The notes below the pieces were generated by a model, which did no database searches, was not told where the DNA came from, and saw nothing but the letters and a program-made list of their open reading frames with translations. Shown here piece after piece: positions 43,728 through 52,494 of a stretch of 64,000 bases of DNA (position 1 is its first letter; the number at the start of each line of letters is the position of its first letter). The translations under genes were made by a program, and so were the position numbers. The stretch comes from Streptomyces indicus. GTDB taxonomy: Bacteria > Actinomycetota > Actinomycetes > Streptomycetales > Streptomycetaceae. The DNA is taken from the NCBI RefSeq assembly GCF_900100315.1, contig NZ_FNFF01000017.1, forward strand, positions 1 through 64,000, written 5' to 3'.

Positions 43728-44237
43728 ATGCACGAGCCGCCGCCCTGGGCACGCCCGCCCGGAGACCCGCACGACGCGCACGAATCCCAGGACCCACAAG
43801 CCCCGCACGACGCGCACGACCCGCACGACCCGTACGAATCTCCGACCCCACAAGCCCCGTACGACCCGCACAACCCCCACCTCACCTACCCCTGGCAGCC
43901 CCCGCCCGCTCCCCCGCCGCCGCGCCGCCGCCCGGCCCCGCGGCTGGGTCAGCACGGGGATCTGCGCAAGGTGCGGCGCGCGTACAAGCGGCTGCGGCGG
44001 GTGGCCGCGCTGACCGCGCTCGGGTCCTTCACGCTGTTCCTGATGCTGTCCGCGTACGCGCCCTCGCTCACCGGCCGCCAAATCTCCGGCGGTCTGAACC
44101 TGGGCCTGCTGCTCCTGCTCGCCCAGCTCCCGGTCACGTATCTCGCGATCGCGCTCTACGCGCGCCACGCAGCCCGCCGGGTGGACCCGCTGGCCGAACG
44201 CCTGCGCCGCGCGGCCGAGTTGGAGGGCCGCCTGTGA
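43728..44237 (+). CDS. DUF485 family membrane protein with His/Asp/Pro-rich N-terminus
   Basis: A 169-residue protein. The first 65 residues are mostly His, Asp, Pro, Ala and Gln (PHDAHDPHDPYESPTPQAPY), followed by basic residues and the DUF485 core with two membrane helices (about 95-115 and 125-147). DUF485 proteins accompany acetate-type solute:sodium symporters. Here the stop overlaps the GTG of the symporter gene by four bases, so the two are co-translated. The tail could bind metal ions, which is inference. AAGGAG precedes ATG 43728. Confidence 0.88.
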   Translation: MHEPPPWARPPGDPHDAHESQDPQAPHDAHDPHDPYESPTPQAPYDPHNPHLTYPWQPPPAPPPPRRRPAPRLGQHGDLRKVRRAYKRLRRVAALTALGSFTLFLMLSAYAPSLTGRQISGGLNLGLLLLLAQLPVTYLAIALYARHAARRVDPLAERLRRAAELEGRL

Positions 44238-45883
44238 ACCCTGGTGCGGCCCCGCATGCCCCCGTCCATCATGCGCTCGGCTCCTCCGCCGAGGGCATGA
44301 CCTTGATCGCGTTCACCGCGGTCGCCACCGTGACCCTGCTCCTGTGCGTGATGACGGGCCCCGACCGCGACGATCTCGACGAGTTCTACACCGCGTCGGG
44401 CAGCCTCTCGCCGGTGCGCAACGGCCTCGCCATCGCCGGGGACTACATCTCCGCCGCGAGCGTCCTCGGCGGCATCGGTGTCATCGCCCTGACGGGATAC
44501 GACGGTGTCGTGCTGCTCCTGGCCACCGCGCTCTCGCTGGTCCTGCTGATGTTCCTGCTGGCCGAACCGCTGCGCAACGCGGGCCGGTTCACGATGGGCG
44601 ACGCGCTCACGCGCCGGCTGTCCGGCCCCTCGGCGCGCCCGGCCCGTATCGCCACCGCCGTCGCCACGCTCACCGCGCTGATGCCGCTGATGCTGGTCCA
44701 ACTCGCGGGCGCGGGCGACCTGTTGGCGTTCGTCCTCGGTTTCGACAGCGAGGGCGCGAAGACGGGGTCGATGGTGCTGCTCGGAGCGCTGATGATCTCG
44801 TACGCGGCGATCGGCGGCATGCGCGGGACGGCCCTGATCCAGATCGTGAAGACGGTGATCCTGCTCGCCTCGGCGGCCGTCGTCTCCGTCCTCGTCCTGC
44901 GCCGCTTCGACGGCGACTTCGGCGCGCTCGCCGCACAGGCCGCGCGGGGCAGCGGGCTGGGCGAGGCGTTTCTCGGGACGGGCCCGCTGTTCGCCGGGAG
45001 CGCCGCCCCACGGATCGACATGGTGGTCTCGCAGCTCACGGTCGTCCTGGGAGCCGCCTGTCTGCCGCATGTCACGATGCGCGTCTACACGGCGCGCAAT
45101 GCGCCCGAGGTGCGCCGCTCGATGGCGTGGGCGGTCTCGGCGGCCACGGTCTTCGCGTTGTTCGCGCTGGTCATCGGGTTCGGGGCGGCGGCGCTCGTGG
45201 GCCGGCAGGCCGTCACGGCGGCCGATCCGCAGGGCAACACCTCGATCCTCCTGACGGCCAGGGCCCTGTTCGGCGCGGAGGCCTCCGGCGTCGGGACGCT
45301 CGTGTTCACCTCGGTGGCCACGGCGGTCTTCCTGACGCTGCTCGCCTCGGTCGGCGGCATGATCCTGGCCTGCGCCAACTCCCTGGCCCACGACGTGTTC
45401 GCGCCCCGCCGCCGGCTCGGTCCGCACGCGGAGATGACCACGGCGCGGCTCGCGGCGCTCGCGGTCGGCGTGGTCACGATCGCCCTCGCCGCGACGGTGC
45501 AGCACCGCAACCTCCAGCCGCTGGTGACGCTGTCGTTCTGCCTGGGCGCCTCGGCGCTCGCGCCGGCCCTGGTCTACAGCCTGTTCTGGCGGCGCTTCAC
45601 ACGTACGGGGCTGCTGTGCACCCTGCTCGGCGGCTCGGCGGGCGCGCTCGCCCTGATGACGGGCACGAATCTGGTGTCGGGCAGCCCCAACTCGGCTTTC
45701 CCGGCACATGACTTCAACTGGTTCCCGTTCACCACCCCGGGCATCGCCTCGATCCCGCTCGGCTTCGCCCTCGGCTGGCTGGGCACCGTCGTCAGCTCCC
45801 GTGCCGCACAGCGCGAGCAGCGCCGCAGTTACGAGGCGGTGGAGGCGGAGATCCTCGCGGGGCCGGTACGGAACGGCGGATGA
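44234..45883 (+). CDS. actP: Solute:sodium symporter, acetate permease (ActP) type
   Basis: A 549-residue membrane transporter with about 13 helices. Family features are DEFYTASGSLSPVRNGLAIA in the first loop, GDYISAASVLGGIG (helix 2), YAAIGGMRGTALIQIVK, and LPHVTMRVYTARNAPEVRRS. This is the SSS family that takes up acetate or other short monocarboxylates with sodium. GTG 44234 overlaps the DUF485 gene. The substrate is likely a small carboxylate, inferred from the DUF485-ActP pairing. Confidence 0.88.
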   Translation: MNPGAAPHAPVHHALGSSAEGMTLIAFTAVATVTLLLCVMTGPDRDDLDEFYTASGSLSPVRNGLAIAGDYISAASVLGGIGVIALTGYDGVVLLLATALSLVLLMFLLAEPLRNAGRFTMGDALTRRLSGPSARPARIATAVATLTALMPLMLVQLAGAGDLLAFVLGFDSEGAKTGSMVLLGALMISYAAIGGMRGTALIQIVKTVILLASAAVVSVLVLRRFDGDFGALAAQAARGSGLGEAFLGTGPLFAGSAAPRIDMVVSQLTVVLGAACLPHVTMRVYTARNAPEVRRSMAWAVSAATVFALFALVIGFGAAALVGRQAVTAADPQGNTSILLTARALFGAEASGVGTLVFTSVATAVFLTLLASVGGMILACANSLAHDVFAPRRRLGPHAEMTTARLAALAVGVVTIALAATVQHRNLQPLVTLSFCLGASALAPALVYSLFWRRFTRTGLLCTLLGGSAGALALMTGTNLVSGSPNSAFPAHDFNWFPFTTPGIASIPLGFALGWLGTVVSSRAAQREQRRSYEAVEAEILAGPVRNGG

Positions 45884-45912
45884 CCTGCGGCAGGCAGGCG
45901 GGCAGGCGGACG

Positions 45913-45975
45913 GGCCGGGGCGAGGAGATCCCCGCCCCGGCCTGCCGCAGGGGCGGGGAGATCCCCCGCCCCTGC
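45913..45975. terminator. Tandem hairpin terminators
   Basis: Two perfect stems in a row: 45913-45922 with 45933-45942 (10 bp), and 45947-45958 with 45964-45975 (12 bp). They lie between the convergent symporter and NTF2-like genes. Confidence 0.75.
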
Positions 45976-45988
45976 CACCGCACGGCGG

Positions 45989-46417
45989 CTACAGGTTGTC
46001 GCCCCAGTCGCCCTGGATCATCGTCTGGAACGCCCACGCGCCGTCCCGCTTCAGCAGGATGTCGGCGTACCGCAGCTGCTGCGACTGGCCGTCCATGGTC
46101 ATCGTCGAGTCGGTGAACACCACGGCCATCGACGGGGAGAGGAACACCGGGGTCCGCGTGGACTCGAAGGTGATGTCCTGGCTCCCGTCGCCCATCACAT
46201 GGGTCATGGTGGCGACGAACTGCTCCCGGTCCCACTGCGCCGACCGGCCGTTGCCCGCAGAGTCGTCGCTGACGAGGTTCAGCGGGAACACCGCCATGTC
46301 CGCCATGCGCTCGATCTCCCGCTTGCCGCTGGCCTCGTCGTACCGGGCGAACCAGGCGTCCAGGCTTTCGCGGTCCTCGGTGGTGGGGGTGTATCCGGTG
46401 TCGGGCAGGTAGGTCAT
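45989..46417 (-). CDS. NTF2-like / SnoaL-type small protein
   Basis: A 142-residue protein of the NTF2-like fold. The helical start (RESLDAWFARYDEASGKREIERMADMA in part) is followed by a curved sheet (ITFESTRTPVFLSPSMAVVFTDS, LRYADILLKRDGAWAFQTMI). Members are enzymes, carriers or stress proteins; no catalytic residues can be named. ATG 46417 has AAGGAGAG upstream. A strong promoter carrying two copies of a MarR-like operator lies upstream, so expression is probably inducible. No regulator gene is adjacent. Confidence 0.8.
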   Translation of the reverse strand: MTYLPDTGYTPTTEDRESLDAWFARYDEASGKREIERMADMAVFPLNLVSDDSAGNGRSAQWDREQFVATMTHVMGDGSQDITFESTRTPVFLSPSMAVVFTDSTMTMDGQSQQLRYADILLKRDGAWAFQTMIQGDWGDNL

Positions 46418-46462
46418 GCACTCTCCTTCGGCTACGGGCAGGGGGCTTCGGAGCGACCTTAC

Positions 46463-46532
46463 TAGTCAAGTTTGACGAGCGGGCCACGCAAGAGAAGGTA
46501 TACCGCCGTACGCAGCTAGTCAAACTTGATTA
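46463..46532 (-). promoter_or_regulatory. Promoter flanked by two MarR-like operators
   Basis: TAGTCAAGTTTGAC (46463-46476) and its near-complement in inverted orientation, TAGTCAAACTTGATTA (46517-46532), lie 54 bases apart. On the minus strand TTTGAC inside the right copy acts as a -35 with TATACC as a -10, 16 bases apart, and the left copy lies downstream of the start point. A repressor bound to both copies would close the promoter. The AGTCAA/TTGACT half-sites fit MarR- or HxlR-type regulators. Confidence 0.6.
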
Positions 46533-46581
46533 ATTACTTTCCGGCGTGATCTGGACCACAGCACCCGAGGGGTGGGGGTAC

Positions 46582-47529
46582 TCAGGAATCCGCCCCCGAC
46601 GCCGGCCCCGGAACCGTTCCCCCGCCGGAGCCCTCTCCCATGCCGGGCTCGCGCCCCGCGACGCCCAGCGAGGCGAGGCTGCTGCGGACGTGCTCCATGT
46701 GGGCGCGCAGCTCCTCGGCCCGGTCCGCGTGCTCGCGCTGCAACCGCTCGGTCTCGCGCTCGATCCGCTCGGCCCGCATCTGCGCCTCGGCCACGAGCTC
46801 GGCGGCGGTGGCCCGCGCGTCCTCCTCGCCGTGCCGCGCGGCCTCCTCGGCCTCCGCGAACTCCCGCTTCGCCGCCGACACATCGGCCTCGGCCCGCGCG
46901 ATGAGCTCGGCGTGCCGCGCGTCGAGCGCGTCGGCCTGGCGTACGTGCGCCTCCTCGACCGCGTCCCACCGGTCGGCCTGCTCCTTGGCCTGGTCGGAGA
47001 GCATCGCCTCGGTGCGGACGCGCATGTCGCGCAGTGCGGCCAGCGCCTCGCCGCGCTGCTCCTTCACGGCGCGGCGGGCGGCGATCCGCTCGTCGTCGGC
47101 CTCGCTCTGCGCGGCCAGCAACACCTGGCGGGCGCGCTCCTCGGCGGCGCCGCGCACCTCGTCCGCGCGGGCGCGGGCCTCGTCCCGCAGCGTGCGCTCG
47201 TACGCGGCGGCCTCGTCGGCCAGGCGCTGCGCCTCGGCCCGCGCGCTCTCGCGCACGGCCGCGGCCTCCTCCTCGACGGTCGCGAGGAGCAGCTGGGCGC
47301 GCTCGCCGAGCTCCTCGTACGTCTGCGGTTCGAGCCGGGCCACGACCTCGCGCAGCCGTTCCGCCTCGGCCTCCATCTCCTTGGCCAGGACGGTCAGGCG
47401 CGCGGCCCGCTCCCAGGCGTCGTCGCGGTCGCGCGACAGGCGCGTGACGGCGCCGTCCACCTGCTCGGGACGGTAGCCGCGGCCGCGCACGGTGCTGAAC
47501 TCATGAGTCGACGAAGCCGTACCGCTCAT
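46582..47529 (-). CDS. Long coiled-coil protein (DivIVA/cellulose-binding-protein-like)
   Basis: A 315-residue protein, almost entirely Ala/Glu/Arg-rich coiled coil from residue 25 to 290 (for example AERLREVVARLEPQTYEEL and LLAAQSEADDERIAARRA). The short N-terminal part (EFSTVRGRGYRPEQVDGAV) resembles the start of DivIVA-related proteins. It has no membrane segment. It is probably a structural or polarity protein interacting with the Streptomyces tip machinery, by analogy with Scy/FilP. ATG 47529 is used. It is transcribed leftward toward the NTF2-like gene. Confidence 0.8.
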   Translation of the reverse strand: MSGTASSTHEFSTVRGRGYRPEQVDGAVTRLSRDRDDAWERAARLTVLAKEMEAEAERLREVVARLEPQTYEELGERAQLLLATVEEEAAAVRESARAEAQRLADEAAAYERTLRDEARARADEVRGAAEERARQVLLAAQSEADDERIAARRAVKEQRGEALAALRDMRVRTEAMLSDQAKEQADRWDAVEEAHVRQADALDARHAELIARAEADVSAAKREFAEAEEAARHGEEDARATAAELVAEAQMRAERIERETERLQREHADRAEELRAHMEHVRSSLASLGVAGREPGMGEGSGGGTVPGPASGADS

Positions 47530-47723
47530 CTCTGATGCCCCTCTCGCCCTGCCGCTGACAACCGATCCGGCGCACATCTTTGTGGATCACGACGAATCGC
47601 TCATACCGCGACACTCCGCGCATCGCCTCGATCAAGGATGGGCAATCAGGCACAGAAAAGCGAAATCCGATCAACAGCAGGCAAGCCGGGCCACCCTCCG
47701 AAGGCAGTCCCGAAGGCACACGA

Positions 47724-47762
47724 AAGGGCCGCCCCCGTCCACGTACGACGGAAGCGGCCCTT
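47724..47762 (-). terminator. Terminator of the SUKH-4/SUKH-1 operon
   Basis: A 9-bp stem (47724-47732 with 47754-47762), extendable with a bulge to about 12 bp, just past the stop of the deaminase-SUKH-4 gene. Confidence 0.6.
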
Positions 47763-47778
47763 CGACAGACGCCTGTGC

Positions 47779-50583
47779 CTACAGCAGGCCGTCCCACATC
47801 TGCTCGAGCAGCACGGACCACCATGTCTCCGGCGACGACAGGGCCGCCGGGTCGAGGGCCGCGAGCTGGGCCTGGAAGTCCACGGTCCAGCGGCCCGCCT
47901 GCTCCTGGTTGAGCCCGTAGCGCAGCCGCCACATGCGGCCGAGCATCGCGAGGCAGCGGGCGAACTCGGGCAGCGAGGAGTTCACGAACTGCGGCGGCAC
48001 GGGCGCTCCGCCCGGACCCGCCTCGACCGGGACGGCGACGATGTGCGCCGTGCCGTACTGCACACAGATCGCGCGCCCGAAGTCGCTGCCCATGACCAGG
48101 TACGAGCCCGCGTCCGAAGCCGGCTGCACCCCGCGCTCCTGCGCCAGTTCGGCCAGCGTCGGCACCGGGCGGCCGGGCTGGGCCTGGGCCCAGAAGAACG
48201 GGTTGAAGTCCACCGGCAGTCCGGCCCACACCAAGGTCTGCGCCACGATGTCGGGCACGCCCTGGCGCGAGACCGCGCGCTGGTCGAAACGGAAGACGCC
48301 CTGCGGTCCGAAGGCCGCGGCCAGCTCCTGCGCGATGACGTCCGGGCCGATCGGCGGCGCGGGCTGCACCGGCTGCAACGGCACACGCACCGGCGCCGGA
48401 CGCGCAGGACCGTCGGCCACCTGGTGCAACTCGCCCTGGTGCGCGAGCAGTTGCTGCATGCCCTGCTGACGCGAGGCGTGGTCCTTGCCGTACGGGGCGA
48501 CCGTGGTGATCCGCGCCTGCGGCCACTGCTCCTTGATCATGCGCGCGCAGTACGCGCCGGGCAGGTCGCAGGACTCCAGCTCGGTGTGGATCTCCAGGAC
48601 CTGGTCCGGCGGCACGTTCATACCGCGCAGCTCGTGGAAGATCTGCCACTCCGGGTGCGGGGTGCCGGGCGCCGAGCGGCGGATCAGCTGCTGCTGACTG
48701 CCGTCGGGCGCGCGGTAGCTGAGCACCACCTGGTAGCCGGGGCCGACCACCGGCTGGCCGGCGGGCGGCTGCGGATAGCCGTACGCCGGCTGCTGGGTGC
48801 CGGGCGGCGGGCCGGGCGGTCCCGGGGGCGCGGGCGCGCTCGGGCCGCCGGGCGCGAGCATCGTCGCGGCGTGGTGCGCACCACCGGGCGGCGGGGTGCC
48901 GGGCGCGCCCGGAGCGCCGGGCGGGCCGGGCGGCTGGGGCGCCGCGGGACCGCTCGGGTCGGGACCGGCCAGCATCGTGGCCGCGTGGTGCACGCCGCCG
49001 GGCGGGGTGCCCGGGGCACCGGGCGGGCCGGGCGGCTGCGGGGCGCCGGCTCCCGGGGCACCGGGCGGACCCGGCGGCAGGGGCGCGGCGGGACCGCTCG
49101 GGTCGGGACCGGCCAGCATCGTCGCGGCATGGTGCACACCGCCGCCCAGGCTGCCGCCGGCGGGCGGCGGCGCGGGCGGTCCGGGCGGCTGCGGCCCGTC
49201 GGGACCGAGCGAGGACACCATCTGCGTAGGCACGTAGGCGTTGCCCGCTCCCGGGGTGCCGGGGGCACCGGGCGGCGGCGGGGTGGTGCCGGGGCGTGCG
49301 CCCGGCGTGCCCGGAGCGCCGGGCGGCGCGGGCGTGGAGGCGCCGCTGCCGCGCGCGGCGCGCGGCGGGGCGGCCTTGCTGGTCGCGGCGTTGGCGATGT
49401 CGTCGGCACCGGCGCCGGGGGCGGCGGGCGGCTGCGGAGCCCCCGCGGCGGACGGCGGCTGCGGGGCTCCGGGAGCGGACGGCTGAGGCGCACCGGACGC
49501 CCCCGCACCGGAAGCCGGCGGCTGGGGCGCACCCGGCGCCGGAGGCTGCGGCTGCGCGGCGGCGGGCGGCTGGGGCGCCGGACGGTTCGGGTGGACGTAC
49601 GACGGGGGCGCGGGGGCGGCCGGAGCCGGAGTCCCGGGTGCAGCCGGAGCCGGGGCCCCCGGTGTGGCGCCCGGCGCCGCGGGCTGCTGCGGGTAGCCGT
49701 ACGAGGGCTCGTCTATGGCGGGCGCGACCGCGGTCGGCGGCAGCTGGCTGCCGCCCGACATCAGCGCGGTCTTGGCCTCCGGCGTGACCGCGGGCGGCGT
49801 GGAGTCGGTGTCGTCGTCCGAGCCGGACAGCGGCGGCGCGAACATCGTCGCCGGCTGGTCGGCGCCGTTGGTGTCCGTACCGGCCCACGGGGTCGCGCTC
49901 TCGGGCGCGCCCGGCGCCGCACCACCGGCGCTCGGCCAGGCGGTGCCGCCGTCCGCGGCGCCCGGACTGCCGCTCTGCGCACGGCTGTCGGCGGCGGGGG
50001 CCGCAGGAGCCGGCGCGGGAGCCGGGGCCGGGATGGGCGACGGCGGCTGTACGTGGGCGCCGGACCCCGATCCCGTATCGAAGGAGGAGCCGGACCCCGA
50101 CGAGTCGTCGGAGGAAGAGGAAGCAGACGAGGCGGAAGCGGACGGCGCGGAAGCCGACGGCGCAGCTGCGGGCGTGGCCGGAGCCCCCGCGTCCCGCCGG
50201 TCCGGGATCCCCATCCGGTCCGCCGCCTCCTGCAGCCACTCCGGCGGAGTCAGCAGGAACGACGTCTGGTTGAGGTCCACGCGCTCCGGCTTGGCCGGCT
50301 CGGCCGCGGCGGGAGGCGCGTCCACGACGCCGTACTCCTCCTCGTACCGCCGGATCACCTCGCCCACCGGCAGCGCGGGCCACAGCGTCGCCTCGCCGCT
50401 GTCGCGCGCGATGACGAGCCGCTGCCGTCCGCCGTCCGAGCTCGGACCGTTCTCCCGGTCCTCCGCCCACACCACGAAACCGAGGTCGAACTCCCGCACC
50501 CGCACCTCACGGTGCTGGTACGCGGGCACATCGCCGTTGATCCACTCTTCCGCGCGCTCCTGCGCCTGCGCGAAGGTCACCAT
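47779..50583 (-). CDS. Imm35/YrhB-like + deaminase-like + SUKH-4 multidomain protein
   Basis: A 934-residue protein. Residues 1-85 resemble the Imm35/YrhB domain (LVIARDSGEATLWPALPVGE). A Pro/Ala/Gly linker of about 500 residues contains repeats of HHAATMLAGPDPSGPAAP and related T-x-M motifs. Residues 610-715 look like a nucleic-acid/nucleotide deaminase with intact zinc ligands: HPE at 643-645 and ESCDLPGAYC at 670-679. Residues 745-934 match SUKH-4 (SYLVMGSDFGRAICVQYG). No signal peptide or secretion module is seen. It is co-transcribed with the SUKH-1 gene: the start is 7 bases after that stop and the ribosome site lies inside it. Toxin-type and immunity-type domains share one chain. Confidence 0.8.
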   Translation of the reverse strand: MVTFAQAQERAEEWINGDVPAYQHREVRVREFDLGFVVWAEDRENGPSSDGGRQRLVIARDSGEATLWPALPVGEVIRRYEEEYGVVDAPPAAAEPAKPERVDLNQTSFLLTPPEWLQEAADRMGIPDRRDAGAPATPAAAPSASAPSASASSASSSSDDSSGSGSSFDTGSGSGAHVQPPSPIPAPAPAPAPAAPAADSRAQSGSPGAADGGTAWPSAGGAAPGAPESATPWAGTDTNGADQPATMFAPPLSGSDDDTDSTPPAVTPEAKTALMSGGSQLPPTAVAPAIDEPSYGYPQQPAAPGATPGAPAPAAPGTPAPAAPAPPSYVHPNRPAPQPPAAAQPQPPAPGAPQPPASGAGASGAPQPSAPGAPQPPSAAGAPQPPAAPGAGADDIANAATSKAAPPRAARGSGASTPAPPGAPGTPGARPGTTPPPPGAPGTPGAGNAYVPTQMVSSLGPDGPQPPGPPAPPPAGGSLGGGVHHAATMLAGPDPSGPAAPLPPGPPGAPGAGAPQPPGPPGAPGTPPGGVHHAATMLAGPDPSGPAAPQPPGPPGAPGAPGTPPPGGAHHAATMLAPGGPSAPAPPGPPGPPPGTQQPAYGYPQPPAGQPVVGPGYQVVLSYRAPDGSQQQLIRRSAPGTPHPEWQIFHELRGMNVPPDQVLEIHTELESCDLPGAYCARMIKEQWPQARITTVAPYGKDHASRQQGMQQLLAHQGELHQVADGPARPAPVRVPLQPVQPAPPIGPDVIAQELAAAFGPQGVFRFDQRAVSRQGVPDIVAQTLVWAGLPVDFNPFFWAQAQPGRPVPTLAELAQERGVQPASDAGSYLVMGSDFGRAICVQYGTAHIVAVPVEAGPGGAPVPPQFVNSSLPEFARCLAMLGRMWRLRYGLNQEQAGRWTVDFQAQLAALDPAALSSPETWWSVLLEQMWDGLL

Positions 50584-50590
50584 CGGAAGG

Positions 50591-51607
50591 TCACTCCCCC
50601 ACCGGGACGGCGCGCGCGAAGCCGCCGTCCACCATCAGGTTGGCCACGGTCTCCAACTCGGGCGGATTACCCGCCAGCCGGGCCAGAAACGCGTCGAAAT
50701 CCTCACCGCACGGCAGCAGCAGCCGCTGCACCCGCTCGGCCACCGACCAGCCGGCCGTGTCGCCGTTGTCCCGCGCGTCGTCGTAGGCGCAGAACCACAC
50801 CGAACCGGTCCGCTCGCCCTTCACCTTCACCGCGAGGATGCCGCCCTGCACGAACGCCACCCCGAGGTAGTCCTTGGTGAGGTGGTCGCGCAGACACTTG
50901 TTGATGTACACAAGGTCGTTGACCGCGGCCTCGTCGCGGACCGTGAAGAACGGCTGGTCGATCAGGAGCCCCAACTCGGCGTCCAGGGCCGCGCCCACGG
51001 GCGCACAGCCGCCGGCCGCCTTCAGGAAGGAGCGGTACGCACCCGGCAGGCGGTACCCCAAGTCCTCCTCCACACCCAGCAGTTGCTGCTCGGTCACCGC
51101 CACCGACGCCTTCGGCAGACCGAAGTGCGTGGGCCGGGTCTCCTGCAACGGACGCGTGCCGCGCTTGTCCTGGTCCACGTCCGCCGTGGCAAGACCGCCG
51201 TGGTGGCGGAGCAGCGCCTTCACCTCGGCCGGGACCAGCTCCAGGCGGCGCGTGCCCGGCACGTGGTGCCAGGTCCAGCCGTGCGGGGTCGCCACCGCCG
51301 GGATCGTGTCCCACAGGTCATGGCCCTGCGCGGCCATCGCCGCGTTCGCCGACACGTAGTCCGTCAGCCGCAGCTCGTCGACGCCGAAGCCCTCCGGCGG
51401 CTCCGCGATCTCCGTGGCCGCACGCGCATACGCGGAGAAGTCCGGGTAGCCGCGGTCGTCGATCCGCACCCCCCTCGGATGCCGGCTCGCCCGCACCGGG
51501 TCCGGGAAGTGCACGGTCTGACCGGCATAGGCCGCGTTCGGCGGCGCGGCCTGCGCCCGGCCCGATGCACTGGGCGGCGCGCCCTCCCCGAGCCGACCTG
51601 TCGTCAT
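50591..51607 (-). CDS. WHH nuclease-like + SUKH-1 (SMI1/KNR4) fusion protein
   Basis: A 338-residue cytoplasmic protein. After a disordered N-terminus, residues 75-140 contain GWTWHHVPGTRRLELVP and LLRHHGG, the pattern of WHH-type HNH nuclease toxins. Residues 170-320 are a SUKH-1 domain (VEEDLGYRLPGAYRSFLKAAGG ... VWFCAYDDARD in part). In polymorphic toxin systems these are normally separate toxin and immunity genes; here they are fused. ATG 51607 has AGGGGG eight bases upstream. It is the first gene of a two-gene operon with the deaminase-SUKH-4 protein. Confidence 0.82.
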   Translation of the reverse strand: MTTGRLGEGAPPSASGRAQAAPPNAAYAGQTVHFPDPVRASRHPRGVRIDDRGYPDFSAYARAATEIAEPPEGFGVDELRLTDYVSANAAMAAQGHDLWDTIPAVATPHGWTWHHVPGTRRLELVPAEVKALLRHHGGLATADVDQDKRGTRPLQETRPTHFGLPKASVAVTEQQLLGVEEDLGYRLPGAYRSFLKAAGGCAPVGAALDAELGLLIDQPFFTVRDEAAVNDLVYINKCLRDHLTKDYLGVAFVQGGILAVKVKGERTGSVWFCAYDDARDNGDTAGWSVAERVQRLLLPCGEDFDAFLARLAGNPPELETVANLMVDGGFARAVPVGE

Positions 51608-51960
51608 GGCGGTTGCCCCCTGCGGCACTGTTCGTACGGCCCCTGCGAAGGGCCTCTGCGTATGGCTTGTCGCGCCCCAGCCTATGCGCTGACGCAACAC
51701 CGGTCACCGGGCCTCCGACTGCATGACCAGCTGTCACCCAGCCGTGACAGTCAGCGTGGCCGGGGTCCTCCCCCGCCGTCACGGAAAAGGCATTTGCCCC
51801 GGTCGCGGGAACGGCAGCGCCCCTGTCACGGAAGGGACATTTGATCCCGCCTTCCCCATCAGCCGCCCCATTTGGCAGGCTGTTCACCTGCACTCGGGGG
51901 AGTGCGCACAGCACGGGGGAGCGGTCACGAGCCGCGCGCACGGGGAGGGATGCATCACCA
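51608..51960. promoter_or_regulatory. Divergent promoter region of the SUKH/deaminase block
   Basis: This 353-bp region has no gene. It contains a perfect inverted repeat CTGTCAC-N6-GTGACAG (51731-51750), a direct repeat whose copies start at 51778 and 51825 (GTCACGGAA..G.CATTTG..CC, spacing 47 bases), and a palindrome CACTCGGGGGAGTG (51891-51904). All elements share a GTCAC core or are palindromic, so both operons may answer to one regulator. Confidence 0.55.
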
Positions 51961-52494
51961 ATGCACACCACGCAAACACCATCATCGAGACCCGCACCGG
52001 GCGACCCGCGCCTGAGCTGGTCCACCGACGAGGAGCCCGCGCCGCCCGCCCTGCACCAGCGCCGCGACGGCATCCTGCCCACCGTCGCCGCCGCCCTGTC
52101 CGTACGCGGCGAGACCCTCACCGGGACCGCGGGACGCGGCGACCAGCCGCCCGCCCTGCACCCCCTCGTCCAGGACTTCCTCGACACCCTCACCAGCGGC
52201 CAGCGCGAGCGCTTCACCGGACGCTGCCCCGAAGTCACCCTCATCTCCCGGCACTTGACCTCCTACGAGGCCACGCGCTCCAAACGCGCCCAGCGCAAGC
52301 CGCTCACCGCGGGCGAGGCCCGCAAGGCGCTCAAGCACGCGAAGCTCACCACCCGCCGCATCCGCGAGGACGGCGACCCGCTGCACGGCAGCTTCGCCCC
52401 GCCCTGCCGCTCCTGCGCCGCCCTCATCGCCCACTTCGGCGTCCGCGTCGTCGAACCCGAACTGCCCGACACCCACCCGGGGAACGCCCGCTGA
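51961..52494 (+). CDS. YwqJ-like deaminase domain protein
   Basis: A 177-residue protein. The C-terminal 90 residues match YwqJ-related deaminases: GRCPEVTLISRHL with a CPE at 89-91 in place of the usual HxE, and FAPPCRSCAALIAHFGV with the PCxxC zinc ligands at 149-152. If active it would deaminate a nucleotide base. The N-terminal 60 residues are disordered; there is no signal peptide. ATG 51961 is used (GGAGGG about 11 bases upstream). The stop overlaps the SUKH-3 start by one base (TGATG), as expected for a toxin/immunity pair. Confidence 0.85.
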   Translation: MHTTQTPSSRPAPGDPRLSWSTDEEPAPPALHQRRDGILPTVAAALSVRGETLTGTAGRGDQPPALHPLVQDFLDTLTSGQRERFTGRCPEVTLISRHLTSYEATRSKRAQRKPLTAGEARKALKHAKLTTRRIREDGDPLHGSFAPPCRSCAALIAHFGVRVVEPELPDTHPGNAR

